Positions 26,430 through 38,103 are shown, counted from the stretch's first letter. The stretch: 64,000 bases of DNA from Chromatium okenii (GCF_002958735.1 NZ_PPGH01000037.1:620001-684000); one strand, 5' to 3'. Made by a program: numbers and translations. The notes: generated by a model from the letters alone, not told the origin.

Positions 26430-29195
26430 TTATTTATTGCCTGCCTTCAATGCGGCATGAGCCGCAGCCAATCGCGCCACCGGCACACGCGGCCCGGAGC
26501 AACTGACATAATCCAAGTTGGCTTTATGACAGAACTCAATTGATGCTGGATGTCCGCCGTGCTCGCCGCAAATGCCGACATGCAAATCGGGTTTCACTGA
26601 ACGACCCCATTCAACCGCCAATTGCATCAATTTACCGACGCCTTTCACATCCAAGACATCAAACGGGTTGTCTTGCAAAATCCCCGATTGGTTATACAGC
26701 GGCAGGAATTTATTCTCCGCATCTTCCCGCGAGAATGAAAACGTCGCCTGCGTTAAATCGTTGGTGCCGAAAGAGAAAAACTCCGCTTCTTCCGCCAGCG
26801 ATTCCGCCCGCATACACGCCCGCACCACCTCAATCATCGTGCCGAATTTGAAGCTCACCGGCTTGCCATAACGTTCGGCAACTTCGGCGTGAATGTCATC
26901 GACAAAGGTCTTGACCTTGCGCAGTTCCTCAGCGGTACACACCTGCGGCACCTTGATTTGCGGCTTGACCTGAATCCCCGCCTTGGCGCATTCCGCCGCC
27001 GCTTCGAGAATCGCCCGCACCTGCATCTGGTAAATCTCCGGGAAGGTGATGCCGAGCCGCACCCCGCGATGACCGAGCATCGGATTGGTTTCGTACAGCG
27101 CCCGCACCTTTTTGAGCATCGCCTCTTTTTTGCCAATCGCGTCCTCAACGACCGCCGGATCAATCATCCGCCGCGCTATGTCGATGTCGTGACGCACACT
27201 TTCAGAGGCATGAAGCAGCCCCATCGCGCCAGCCAGCACGGTCACGCCGCGAGCGTTCTGCGCCAGCGCCCGCAGCTCGGACAATTCCCGCTCCAGCACA
27301 TGCTCATCTGGCAGGAACTCGTGAATCGGCGGATCAAGCAGGCGAATCGTCACCGGATTCGGCGACATCACTTCAAACAGCTCGCGGAAATCGCGGCGTT
27401 GCAGCGGCAGCAATTTATCCAGCGCAGCTTGGCGCTGCTCCGGCGTATCGGCCACGATCATCTCAATCACAATCGGCAGCCGTTCCACGTCGTTAAACAT
27501 CCGCTCCGTCCGCGCCAGCCCAATTCCAACTGCGCCGTAGCTGCGAGCGCGACGCGCATCATCTGGCGTGTCGGCATTCGCCATCACTTTCAGCCGCGCC
27601 CGTTCATCCGCCCAGCCCAGCAACACATTGAGTTCCGGCGTGAAATCTGGCTCAACGGTCGGAATTGCGCCGAGATAGACCTTGCCGGAAGTGCCGTCGA
27701 GCGTAATCACGTCACCTTCTTTGAAACTGGTCAGCCCCACTCGCGCCTCGCGCCGATTGACATCAACGCTGATGCCTTCTGCGCCAGCCACGCACGGCTT
27801 GCCCATGCCACGAGCGACGACCGCTGCGTGAGACGTTTTGCCGCCGCGTGAGGTCAAAATGCCTTCGGACGCAAAAAAGCCGTGAATATCTTCGGGCTTG
27901 GTTTCCTCGCGCACCAAAATGACTTTGCGCCCCTGCTCGCGCCCGTATTGCTCGGCGCGATCCGCATCAAACACCGCGATGCCAGATGCAGCGCCGGGCG
28001 ATGCCGGCAAACCCTGCGCGACCGCTTCTGCTTTGATCGTCGGATCAAGGCGCGGAAACAGCATCTGCTCCAGCGAATCGGGCGCGATACGCAGCAGCGC
28101 CTGTTCTTTGGTGATCAAGCCCTCGCGCTCCATTTCAACCGACGTGCGCACCATCGCCACCGTATTCATCTTGCCGTTGCGCGTTTGCAGGCAATAGAGC
28201 TGGCCGCGTTCGATGGTGAACTCAAAATCCTGCACTTCGTGATAATGGCTTTCGAGCTTGTCGCGCAGCGCATCAAGCTGATCCGCCATTTCCGGCATTT
28301 CCACTTTCAGCCGATCCAGCGGCTTCGGCGTGCGAATGCCAGCAACGACATCTTCGCCCTGCGCGTTGACCAGATATTCGCCGTAGAGCTTGTTTTCGCC
28401 GGTCGCCGGATTGCGCGTGAAGGCAACGCCGGTCGCGGAATCGTCGCCGCGATTGCCAAACACCATCGTCACGACGTTGACTGCCGTGCCGTTGGCCATG
28501 TCCGGGGTGATGTGGAATTGGCGGCGATAATCGACGGCGCGTTTGCCGCCCCAACTGTTGAATACCGCTTTGATCGCAATTTCCAACTGTTGATACGGAT
28601 CGGACGGGAACGGATGCCCGGTCACGTTTTGCACGACGGCGAGGAAGCGTTCGCTGACTTCTTTCAGATCATTGGCTGATAAATCAACGTCTTGCTTGGC
28701 ATGAGCGGCTTCCTTGATCGCGTCGAATTCCTTATCAAACGCGGCATCCGGCACACCGAGCGCGACCTTGCCAAACAGTTGGATGAAGCGCCGATACGCG
28801 TCGTAACCAAAACGAGCGTCGCCAGTCGCGCAGATCACGCCTTGCAACGTCTCGGCGTTGAGGCCGAGATTCAAAATGGTGTCCATCATGCCCGGCATCG
28901 ACATCGCCGAGCCGGAGCGCACCGACACCAGCAGCGGATTGTCGGAATCGCCAAAACCTTTGCCGGTCTTCTGCTCCAGCGCCCGCATCTGCGCCTGCAC
29001 GTCGTCCATCAAGCCAGTCGGCAGCTTGGTTGCAGCGAGATAGTCCAAACAGGCAGCGGTGGAAATCACAAAACCGGGCGGCACATTCAAGCCGATCTGC
29101 GTCATTTCGCACAGATTCGCGCCCTTGCCGCCGAGCAGATGTTTGTTTTTTCCATCGCCATCTTCAAACGCAAAAACGTGTTTTGTATTAGCCAT
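26430..29195 (-). CDS. ppdK: Pyruvate, phosphate dikinase
   Basis: PPDK interconverts pyruvate, ATP and Pi with PEP, AMP and PPi, used for gluconeogenesis or PPi-linked glycolysis. The 921-residue length is typical. Visible are VFAFEDGDGKNKHLLGGKG (ATP-grasp start), VRSGSAMSMPGMMDTILNLG, RGGKTSHAAVVARGMGKPC with the phosphorylated His, and HVGICGEHGGHPAS with the catalytic Cys near the C-terminus. The start is MANTKHVFAF; AGGA lies about twelve bases upstream. The frame is clean throughout. It lies downstream of ahcY in the same direction across an intergenic stretch of about 190 bases holding only a weak hairpin (29316-29333). Confidence 0.96.
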   Translation of the reverse strand: MANTKHVFAFEDGDGKNKHLLGGKGANLCEMTQIGLNVPPGFVISTAACLDYLAATKLPTGLMDDVQAQMRALEQKTGKGFGDSDNPLLVSVRSGSAMSMPGMMDTILNLGLNAETLQGVICATGDARFGYDAYRRFIQLFGKVALGVPDAAFDKEFDAIKEAAHAKQDVDLSANDLKEVSERFLAVVQNVTGHPFPSDPYQQLEIAIKAVFNSWGGKRAVDYRRQFHITPDMANGTAVNVVTMVFGNRGDDSATGVAFTRNPATGENKLYGEYLVNAQGEDVVAGIRTPKPLDRLKVEMPEMADQLDALRDKLESHYHEVQDFEFTIERGQLYCLQTRNGKMNTVAMVRTSVEMEREGLITKEQALLRIAPDSLEQMLFPRLDPTIKAEAVAQGLPASPGAASGIAVFDADRAEQYGREQGRKVILVREETKPEDIHGFFASEGILTSRGGKTSHAAVVARGMGKPCVAGAEGISVDVNRREARVGLTSFKEGDVITLDGTSGKVYLGAIPTVEPDFTPELNVLLGWADERARLKVMANADTPDDARRARSYGAVGIGLARTERMFNDVERLPIVIEMIVADTPEQRQAALDKLLPLQRRDFRELFEVMSPNPVTIRLLDPPIHEFLPDEHVLERELSELRALAQNARGVTVLAGAMGLLHASESVRHDIDIARRMIDPAVVEDAIGKKEAMLKKVRALYETNPMLGHRGVRLGITFPEIYQMQVRAILEAAAECAKAGIQVKPQIKVPQVCTAEELRKVKTFVDDIHAEVAERYGKPVSFKFGTMIEVVRACMRAESLAEEAEFFSFGTNDLTQATFSFSREDAENKFLPLYNQSGILQDNPFDVLDVKGVGKLMQLAVEWGRSVKPDLHVGICGEHGGHPASIEFCHKANLDYVSCSGPRVPVARLAAAHAALKAGNK

Positions 29196-29385
29196 TGGTT
29201 GAATTAATCCTCTCTCGTCAATAGTGATGAACATTGGGCTGCGTTGCTCGCCAAATAAGCGCAAACAACGCTGTGTTAATCAACTTGCGATCAATCTACA
29301 ATCTACGACTCTGAAAGCGAATTCCTTTTCGCTATCTCGTGATGAATAATCCGCAACATCAATTCATCACCATCACGCATTACAA

Positions 29386-30794
<1,409 letters not shown>

Positions 30795-30811
30795 TCAACT
30801 CTCGATGAATC

Positions 30812-30897
30812 GTGAGTGAGCGCCGTTAAATAAAGGGAAATCACAACGCCGAGCCTGGCTCGAATTCATTCGAGTTGCAACGCTCCTCGGCGGCGTG
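30812..30897 (-). ncRNA. SAH riboswitch
   Basis: On the minus strand the ahcY leader reads CCGAGGAGCGTTGCAACTC, then GCCAGGCTCGG, and after a short linker AACGGCGCTCAC. These are the conserved blocks of the S-adenosylhomocysteine riboswitch, including the CCGAG/CTCGG P1 pairing and the GAGCG/CGCTC long pairing. It lies about 25 bases before the ahcY start, so it probably turns translation on when SAH builds up. Confidence 0.93.
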
Positions 30898-30975
30898 ATG
30901 GAACGATAAAGAATACTGGCGATTGATGGCAAAAAGATGATCAGCACTCTGCCAGCAAAGCATAATTCCCGCGCA

Positions 30976-30998
30976 TAAAAAAAGACCGCGAGGTCTTT
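30976..30998 (-). terminator. Terminator hairpin downstream of tRNA-Ser
   Basis: On the minus strand AAAGACC-TCGC-GGTCTTT continues into a run of T, a standard intrinsic terminator. It is the second hairpin after the tRNA and lies just before the ahcY leader. Confidence 0.75.
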
Positions 30999-31046
30999 AA
31001 TGATGTGGCTGTTCAGTCGTTTATTCAAGCTCTGATTGAAGACAAA

Positions 31047-31077
31047 TAAAAACCCGTTATATTAACAACGGGTTTTT
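31047..31077 (-). terminator. Terminator hairpin right after tRNA-Ser
   Basis: AAAAACCCGTT and AACGGGTTTTT flank an AT-rich loop, about ten bases 3' of the tRNA. T-runs lie on both sides. Confidence 0.8.
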
Positions 31078-31085
31078 ATAAAAGT

Positions 31086-31175
31086 TGGCGGAGAGAGAGG
31101 GATTCGAACCCTCGATAGGGATTAACCTATACTCCCTTAGCAGGGGAGCGCCTTCAGCCGCTCGGCCATCTCTCC
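31086..31175 (-). tRNA. tRNA-Ser (GCT anticodon)
   Basis: This 90-base tRNA has a GGAGAGA acceptor pairing with TCTCTCC and an encoded CCA end. The anticodon loop CTGCTAA gives GCT, reading AGC/AGU serine codons. A long variable arm (GGGAGTATAGGTTAATCCCT) is typical of serine tRNAs, and the T loop is GGTTCGAATCC. Its place next to csrA matches many gammaproteobacteria. Confidence 0.97.
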
Positions 31176-31241
31176 TCAAACAATCTGCCTATTCGCCTTG
31201 CGATTAGGACGCGCATCCTAACACGTTCTATTCAATTTGCG

Positions 31242-31454
31242 CTAGTTGTCTGCGTCTTCTTCAACGCTCGCGCTTTGCCCGCCATCCGCTTGTTCACGCT
31301 TGATCCGCTCGTAAATTTCCTCACGATGCACCGACACCTCGCGCGGGGCGTTGACGCCAATCCGCACTTGATTACCTTTGACGCCAAGAACAGTAACCGT
31401 TACCTCATCGCCAATCATCAGTGTTTCACCAACCCGCCGAGTCAAAATTAACAT
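31242..31454 (-). CDS. csrA: Carbon storage regulator CsrA
   Basis: CsrA is a 70-residue dimeric RNA-binding protein that binds GGA motifs in mRNA leaders and controls carbon storage, motility and biofilm. The sequence [20 protein letters not shown], then [20 protein letters not shown], is the canonical core including Arg44. A short acidic tail follows. AGGGAG lies a good distance before the start. It lies between lysC and tRNA-Ser, as in related genomes. Confidence 0.97.
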   Translation of the reverse strand: MLILTRRVGETLMIGDEVTVTVLGVKGNQVRIGVNAPREVSVHREEIYERIKREQADGGQSASVEEDADN

Positions 31455-31656
31455 CGTTGTTTGCTCCCTTTTCTTCCCTAATGCCGATGCAATAATCGGT
31501 TCAATTCAATAGCTTGATCCATGCAAGTCATGCAACCAGTCAGCCTCGGATGCCCGTGTGAGGTACAGATTTGCGGGTCAATTCTAGCAATTGTCACTGC
31601 TGCGCCACAGTTTTTTCTGTCAGTGCCATGATGATTCGCAATTTAGCTGGTGCTGT

Positions 31657-32886
31657 TCAAATCGTCGCGCTGTGCTCTAAACCGAACGCCTCGTGCAATG
31701 TCCGCACGCCAAGCTCCAGATATTTCTCATCAATCACCACCGAAATTTTGATTTCTGAGGTGGAAATCATGCGGATATTGATGCCTTCTTTGGCGAGGCA
31801 GCCAAACATCTGGCTGGCGATGCCCGCGTGACTGCGCATTCCCACGCCCACCAGCGAAATTTTCACGATCTTGGCATCGCCCAACACCTGCCGCGCCCCC
31901 AGCGTGTGCGCCATCGCGTCGAGAATTTCCAGCGCCCGCGCATAATCGTTGCGATGCACCGTAAACGTAAAATCCGTCGTCGCCTCTTGCGCCCCGACAT
32001 TTTGAATAATCATGTCCACTTCGATATTGGCTGCCGCAATCGGTCCCAAAATCTGATGCGCCACGCCCGGCTGATCCGGTACACCCAGCACCGTCAACTT
32101 CGCTTCATCTCGACTGAACGCAATTCCAGAAATTTTCGCGTCTTCCACATTTTCTTCCTCAAACGTAATCAGCGTGCCCTCGCCGTCAATAAAACTGGAG
32201 AGCACCCGCAACGGAACCTGATATTTACCCGCAAATTCCACCGAGCGGATTTGCAACACCTTCGAGCCGAGGCTAGCCATCTCCAGCATTTCCTCAAAAG
32301 TAATGCGGTCGAGCTTACGCGCTCGCGGCTCCACTCGCGGATCGGTGGTGTACACGCCATCGACATCGGTATAAATCTGGCATTCATCCGCCTTCAGCGC
32401 TGCCGCAATCGCCACTGCCGAAGTATCCGAACCGCCGCGCCCCAGCGTCGTGATGTCGCCGTGCTCATCAATGCCCTGAAAACCAGCGACCACCACCACT
32501 CGTCCGGCATCCAAATCTGCGCGAACTCGTGCTGCATCAATATCTCGAATCCGTGCTTTATTGTGCGCACTATCGGTCAAAATGTGCACCTGTCCGCCGG
32601 TATACGACCGCGCTGGACAACCTTGCGCAGTCAACGCCATGCTTAATAAGGCAATTGTCACCTGCTCACCAGTGGACAGCAGCACATCTAGCTCGCGGGG
32701 TTCGGGGCGCACCTGAATCTGTTTCGCCAACCCCAGCAACCGATCCGTCTCGCCCGACATTGCCGACAGCACCACGACCAATTGATGCCCTTGTTCAACC
32801 CAGCGTTTGACACGATCCGCCACTGCGTTGATGCGCTCCACGCTGCCGACCGAGGTTCCACCATATTTCTGCACAATCAACGCCAT
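31657..32886 (-). CDS. lysC: Aspartate kinase
   Basis: LysC phosphorylates aspartate, the first step to lysine, threonine and methionine. The protein has about 409 residues. MALIVQKYGGTSVGSVERI is the kinase signature, TLGRGGSDTSAVAIAAALKA follows, and two ACT domains come from about residue 265 (KLTVLGVPDQPGVAHQILGP; VKISLVGVGMRSHAGIASQM). Such ACT pairs bind lysine or threonine for feedback. A GTG nine bases upstream is an alternative start with a closer GGAG. csrA follows about 200 bases later. Confidence 0.96.
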   Translation of the reverse strand: MALIVQKYGGTSVGSVERINAVADRVKRWVEQGHQLVVVLSAMSGETDRLLGLAKQIQVRPEPRELDVLLSTGEQVTIALLSMALTAQGCPARSYTGGQVHILTDSAHNKARIRDIDAARVRADLDAGRVVVVAGFQGIDEHGDITTLGRGGSDTSAVAIAAALKADECQIYTDVDGVYTTDPRVEPRARKLDRITFEEMLEMASLGSKVLQIRSVEFAGKYQVPLRVLSSFIDGEGTLITFEEENVEDAKISGIAFSRDEAKLTVLGVPDQPGVAHQILGPIAAANIEVDMIIQNVGAQEATTDFTFTVHRNDYARALEILDAMAHTLGARQVLGDAKIVKISLVGVGMRSHAGIASQMFGCLAKEGINIRMISTSEIKISVVIDEKYLELGVRTLHEAFGLEHSATI

Positions 32887-32968
32887 TGGTTTCACTTATC
32901 TCCAATTTTGAATAAACGCGGTTATCAAATGGTTTAACAATAAAGTCTAGTAATAAATCAAAATTTAA

Positions 32969-35900
32969 TTAAAAACTCGCTTGATTCCGACCTTGATTTT
33001 TCGCTCGATACAGTGCTTCATCGGCATCAGCAATTAAACGCTCCGCATTAAAATTAACACATGGAATTAGGCTTGCTACACCTAAACTTAGAGTCACATG
33101 ATCGCTGACTTTAGATGCCTTATGTGGGAGGGCAAGCAAATTGATCTGCTTATTTAAGTTTTCAGCAATAACGAGTGCCCCTTGTGCATCCGTATTGGGC
33201 AAAACCACTGCAAATTCTTCTCCGCCATAACGCGCAACAAAATCAGCAGCACGTTGCGGAACTTTAGCCAACGTTTGGGCTACTTGAATCAGACAATCAT
33301 CTCCACCTTGATGCCCGTAACTATCGTTATACAGTTTAAAAAAGTCAATATCAATCATAATGAGCGCCAAAGGTTCTTGGCTTCTAAAATGTCTTTCCCA
33401 CTCTGTGGCTAAATAACTGTCAAAACTGCGTCGATTTGCAATCCGCGTTAATCCATCTAAATGCGCAAGTTTTAATAATTCATCGTTAGCTTTTTGTAAC
33501 TCCAGAGTGCGCTCGTTGACTTTTTCTTCAAGAGTTAAAGCATACTGTTGTTTTTCCTGATATAACGTGGCATTGATAATTGCAATTGCAGCTTCACCAG
33601 AAATGAGTTGTAACAATTCGACCCGTTCTTGAGTAAACACTCCCGCAGTCATCTTATTTTCTAAATAAACCACTCCCACCAATTCATTTTGATTCAATAA
33701 AGGATGGCAAAGCATAGAAAGTGGTTTTACTGACTGGATGTAATCATCTTGATGAAAATTATTTTTCGTTGCAATTGCTTCATCTAAAATGATGCCCGTT
33801 TTTGTGCGTACAACAAAGTTAAGCACTGACACCGGTGCAACTTGTATCAGTTCTTGTTTTGGAAAAACGACAAAGACGCCATCTTGAGCATGAATGGCAA
33901 CTTCCAGATGTTCTCGCTGCAACTGTAGGAGTAAGCAACCACTTTCTGCACCAGCGTTCTCTAACAATATCTTCATCAAAGTTTGTAACAAATTTTCTAA
34001 GACAATTTCACTTGTAATTGCCTGACTCGCCTTCATGACGCTTGCTAAATCTAAACTATTATTAAAAGCTGACTGAGTGTGCAACGCTGACTGCGTGTGT
34101 GGAGTGGAGTTTTTTTCAAAGCGATAATTATAATTTTTCGCAGTAACTAACCCGGAATAGTTGTTTCGCAAATGGTTGACTTTTGCTGTAGCCCCCCAGA
34201 GTTCATAAAAATAGTATGCTTCCTGCATGTAAGTTTTTGCAATCATTGTTCTATCAATTGACAAATAAAACTTAGCTGCTAGTTCATACGCAATTGCTAC
34301 ATCGTTGATATAATCGTTTTCCCTCGCTAAGGCAATTGCACGATCATAAAACTCCATCGCATCTAAAGCCCGCCCCAGCACGCGATATTTTTCTGCTGTT
34401 ACTAAATCAATTTTATGCTGATAATTCATCGGGGCATGACTAGCCCAATGCTGTTGTAAAATAGTTTGATTGTCTTCAACTAAAGATAATGCTTCTTCCG
34501 CTCCTGATGCGTTAGGTTTGAGTTTCGCCAAAATGACAAGAGAATCATAAAAATAAAAAACGCCTTGAGTCACTAAACCCGCTCCTGACATTAAATTACG
34601 TCTACCTTCCGCAGCGTAATTCTGAGCTTGTTCGATGTCTTCAAATAAAAAGCAGAGCACTAACTTGTATAAATAAAAGAAATAAACGCCTACCAAATCT
34701 TTCTGTTCTAACAACTGCGGGAGAATTTCAGACTCTTGGAGCACTTCACCAGAAAAAAGAACAGGACTTTTGCTGAATCCCAATAAATTTTGAATCGCTT
34801 GCAAATAAATTCGACAATAATTTGCCGTGGTGAGCTGATTCATTTTTGCCAATTGTGTGACATAAGCGCCCGTTTCTTGCTGCACGTCTGCCAAAGGTTG
34901 GCCGCTCCAAAAACGAGCAAGACAATAACCATACGCACTATAACCGCTATATTCTAAATCACCTGTTTCTAACGCTGTTGTGTAGGCTTCTTGTAAAACA
35001 GCAGCAGTATCTCGGATATGATTATTTCTGTGCAAAATAAATAAAGCAACCACAGTTAATACCGACGCTTTTACAGGCATTGCATTAAATTTAGAAAGCA
35101 CATTTAGGGCTAACTGACCGAATTTAATAGCCGTCTTAACGTCTTGAGAAAAGTTACACAGTATGGTTCCATAGGTTGAGTAGCTAAAACAAGAGCTTGG
35201 CGCATTACCTGATTGAATAGACAATTTGACCGTTAAAGAACCAATTAAAAAGAATAACAAAGAGCCAGCATTAAATGCTGCTGGCATAATTCTATTGCCG
35301 ATTTCAATAATCGCCAGTTTCTCTTTGTCAGTCATAACGGGCAAATTAGATAAGTCTGCAACGTCTTTGTCCAGCAACGCCTGATTTTCTGCTATGGCTT
35401 TTTGCACATCATACGTTGTCGGAAAAACAGGAAAAGTGATATTAAATCGCTGTAAAATCTCCTGCCCAACATCTAAGGCTTTTTGTATTCTATTACGGGC
35501 AGCATTTGCTTGAATCCTGATAATATACACTTTCACTGCATCCAATACAGATCGTGCTTCTGTAATGACACAATCAATAAAATACTCCATTTGGTCAAAG
35601 TCAGTACACAGAAAAGCAAGCTCTGCTTGTAACTCATGAAAAGCCAAACTTATTTCATAGTGTTCATGCCAAGGATGCTCTCCCAATAACGACAGACCTA
35701 GCGTTGCATAGTCACGCGCTGCTTGATAAGCAGATGAATTGCGGGCTTTCTGACCTGCAATGAGATTCAGTTGCGCCAACAAATACTTTTCTGTTTGTTC
35801 CGTAATTAAAACTGTTCCTTGATTTAACTGATTCACCAGCTCGAAAATCTTTTCTTCTCTTGCAGATGGCGGTATTGTTTTTAACAAAATTTGCCCAAGT

Positions 35901-38029
35901 TGATAGTGGACAACGTGCCGCTGATCATCAGGAATAAAGCTATAAGCTGCTTGTTGGATGCGATCGTGAACGAATTTATATTCAGGTAACAAATAGTTAG
36001 GAGTATTTAACAAAGATAACTCAATATACTCCCTAGTATTTAAGGGCATGACTAAATTTTCTGATACGGCAACATCAAGATGATTAACAAGCTCTCTTAA
36101 CTCTGTTGCCTCAAATGCGCTGACTAATGACAAGTCAAACTGATTACCAATTGCAGCACTAATTTTTAAAATAGCTTGAGTTTTTAGTGGTAGTTTTTTA
36201 ATTTTACTAACCATTAGTTCTACGATGTTATCAGTAAAATTTCTATTCTCAATTGCCTGAAAATCCCAAACCCAACGCAAGGAAGTACGATCAAAACTAA
36301 GGAAATCTTCAGCATACAGCGCGTTCAAAAACTCGTTTAGAAAAAAAGGATTTCCGCCTGTTTTTAATAACACCATTTCTGTTAATTGTGTCACTTCTTC
36401 CGCTCCTGTTTTGAGCGCGTCACAAATTAACTGCGAAGAAGTGGCTAAATCTAATGCCGACAGTATCACCCGATTGATAATTGAACCATTTTTTGCAATT
36501 TCATCAATGGTCAGCACTAAAGGATGAGCTGGAAACACTTCGTTATCACGATAAGCGCCAATCAAAAATAGGCATCTAATTTCACCGCTCATCAATAACT
36601 GCATAAATTTTAGTGACGCGCTGTCAGCCCATTGCAAATCATCTAAAAACAGCACCAATGGATGTTCTGGTTGCGCAAATACTTGTGTAAAATTTTTAAC
36701 AACAAAGTTAAATCGATTTTGCGCTTCATTTGCACCTAATTCTGGTACAGGTGGCTGCTTGCCAAGAATCAACTCTAACTCAGGAATTACATCAATAATC
36801 ACCTGCGCATTTATTCCTAACGCACTTAATAACTTTTTACGCCATTGTTCTAATTCTGGTAAAGATTCGGTTAATAAGTTTTTAATTAACTCGCCCAAGG
36901 CCTGGACGACGGCACTATAAGGGATATTGCGCTGAAATTGATCAAACTTTCCTGAAATAAAATAACCTCTTTTTTCAGTAATTGGTTTGTAAATTTCCCG
37001 CACTAATGCTGACTTACCAATGCCAGAATATCCAGCAATTAACATTAACTCAGAACTGGGCACAGCATCTTTAGGATGACTGACGCGCTCAAAAGCAGTC
37101 AACAGGGTTTCTATTTCAGATTCTCTGCCGTATAATTTTTGAGGAATTTGAAACTTATCAGAAAAGTCTTGCGTGGCTAATTCAAAATTTTCAATACGAC
37201 CAGTTGCCTGTAACTGCGCTAAACAGCGTTCTAAATCGGCTTTAATACCCAAAGCGTTCTGATAACGATCATCCGCATTTTTTGCCATCAGTTTTCTGAC
37301 GATATTAGAAACTGCAACAGGAATGAGCGGATCAAGGTCAGTGAGATATGCTGCTTCTTTGGCAAGATGACAATGTACAAGTTCTAATTCATCTTGTGCA
37401 GAAAATGGCAATTTTTTCGTCAACAGTTCATAAAAAGTGACACCTAAAGAATAAAAATCTGTACGATAATCCAAACTTTTATTCATACGCCCAGTTTGTT
37501 CTGGAGAAATGTAAGCAAGCGTTCCTTCTAGGAGATTTGCATTTCTAAAAATGGAGTTTTCTTTTGTAAACTTAGTTGAAATTCCAAAATCAATTATTTT
37601 GAGTTGTGCAGTATCAGGACAAAACACAATGTTAGCTGGATTAATATCTTTGTGAATGATGTGATTTGCATTCAGTTGAACTAAACTATTCGCTATTTTG
37701 ATAGCAAGCAATAAAAAATCCACTAACGATAAGTCACGATCACTCAGCAGCTCACTTAAAGAAGTTCCTCCAAAATCTTCTACGATAATAATAAAAGTAT
37801 TTTGATGTTTTTCCAGACCATACGTTTTGATGACGCCGTCTAAATCTAACTGGCTTGTCAGCTCGTATTCTTGTTTATAACGCGCAATTTCTGAAGGTGT
37901 TGGATAGTTTTGTTTCAAAACTTTGAGAATGACTTTCTGTCCGTCCGCTGCTTTAATAGCGCGATAAATTTCTGAATTCGCACTTTCATAAAGCAGTGAC
38001 TGCGTTTGATAACCTGATAAAAGCATCAT
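32969..38029 (-). CDS. Ser/Thr kinase - AAA ATPase - helical repeat - GAF - diguanylate cyclase protein
   Basis: One uninterrupted 1686-residue signalling protein. Residues 5-280 are a Hanks-type kinase (Lys36, HKDINPAN at 126-134, DFG at 147-149). About 310-600 is an AAA-type ATPase with AGYSGIGKSALVRE and LVLFLDDLQWADSASLKF (Walker B). A long helical region of about 700 residues follows. A GAF domain (EIVLENLLQTLMKILLENAG to about 1510) and a short coiled coil (YALTLEEKVNERTLELQKAN) lead to a GGDEF domain. RAADFVARYGGEEF has both the active-site motif and, five residues before it, the RxxD inhibitory site, so it is probably an active, feedback-inhibited diguanylate cyclase. The kinase-ATPase-GAF part is a known architecture in cyanobacteria and other large genomes. 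It lies between alaS and lysC. Confidence 0.92.
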   Translation of the reverse strand: MMLLSGYQTQSLLYESANSEIYRAIKAADGQKVILKVLKQNYPTPSEIARYKQEYELTSQLDLDGVIKTYGLEKHQNTFIIIVEDFGGTSLSELLSDRDLSLVDFLLLAIKIANSLVQLNANHIIHKDINPANIVFCPDTAQLKIIDFGISTKFTKENSIFRNANLLEGTLAYISPEQTGRMNKSLDYRTDFYSLGVTFYELLTKKLPFSAQDELELVHCHLAKEAAYLTDLDPLIPVAVSNIVRKLMAKNADDRYQNALGIKADLERCLAQLQATGRIENFELATQDFSDKFQIPQKLYGRESEIETLLTAFERVSHPKDAVPSSELMLIAGYSGIGKSALVREIYKPITEKRGYFISGKFDQFQRNIPYSAVVQALGELIKNLLTESLPELEQWRKKLLSALGINAQVIIDVIPELELILGKQPPVPELGANEAQNRFNFVVKNFTQVFAQPEHPLVLFLDDLQWADSASLKFMQLLMSGEIRCLFLIGAYRDNEVFPAHPLVLTIDEIAKNGSIINRVILSALDLATSSQLICDALKTGAEEVTQLTEMVLLKTGGNPFFLNEFLNALYAEDFLSFDRTSLRWVWDFQAIENRNFTDNIVELMVSKIKKLPLKTQAILKISAAIGNQFDLSLVSAFEATELRELVNHLDVAVSENLVMPLNTREYIELSLLNTPNYLLPEYKFVHDRIQQAAYSFIPDDQRHVVHYQLGQILLKTIPPSAREEKIFELVNQLNQGTVLITEQTEKYLLAQLNLIAGQKARNSSAYQAARDYATLGLSLLGEHPWHEHYEISLAFHELQAELAFLCTDFDQMEYFIDCVITEARSVLDAVKVYIIRIQANAARNRIQKALDVGQEILQRFNITFPVFPTTYDVQKAIAENQALLDKDVADLSNLPVMTDKEKLAIIEIGNRIMPAAFNAGSLLFFLIGSLTVKLSIQSGNAPSSCFSYSTYGTILCNFSQDVKTAIKFGQLALNVLSKFNAMPVKASVLTVVALFILHRNNHIRDTAAVLQEAYTTALETGDLEYSGYSAYGYCLARFWSGQPLADVQQETGAYVTQLAKMNQLTTANYCRIYLQAIQNLLGFSKSPVLFSGEVLQESEILPQLLEQKDLVGVYFFYLYKLVLCFLFEDIEQAQNYAAEGRRNLMSGAGLVTQGVFYFYDSLVILAKLKPNASGAEEALSLVEDNQTILQQHWASHAPMNYQHKIDLVTAEKYRVLGRALDAMEFYDRAIALARENDYINDVAIAYELAAKFYLSIDRTMIAKTYMQEAYYFYELWGATAKVNHLRNNYSGLVTAKNYNYRFEKNSTPHTQSALHTQSAFNNSLDLASVMKASQAITSEIVLENLLQTLMKILLENAGAESGCLLLQLQREHLEVAIHAQDGVFVVFPKQELIQVAPVSVLNFVVRTKTGIILDEAIATKNNFHQDDYIQSVKPLSMLCHPLLNQNELVGVVYLENKMTAGVFTQERVELLQLISGEAAIAIINATLYQEKQQYALTLEEKVNERTLELQKANDELLKLAHLDGLTRIANRRSFDSYLATEWERHFRSQEPLALIMIDIDFFKLYNDSYGHQGGDDCLIQVAQTLAKVPQRAADFVARYGGEEFAVVLPNTDAQGALVIAENLNKQINLLALPHKASKVSDHVTLSLGVASLIPCVNFNAERLIADADEALYRAKNQGRNQASF

Positions 38030-38048
38030 GGTTTTTTTCACAAGTAAA

Positions 38049-38103
38049 CCCGCCACTGCGGGCGGGATAACCAAACTATCGCCCCCTTTTGTTAGCGGGG
38101 GCG
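38049..38103 (-). repeat. Two GC-rich hairpins between alaS and the large kinase gene
   Basis: CCCGCC/GGCGGG (38049-38066) and CGCCCCC/GGGGGCG (38080-38103) lie side by side just past the alaS stop and before the kinase start. The second resembles in base pattern the C6/G6 elements found in murG and murC, but is shorter. They may end alaS transcription; there is no T-run. Confidence 0.5.

Noticed and set aside
26889..28679. Long plus-strand open frames opposite ppdK
   Set aside because: Arise from codon structure on the complementary strand of an intact conserved gene.
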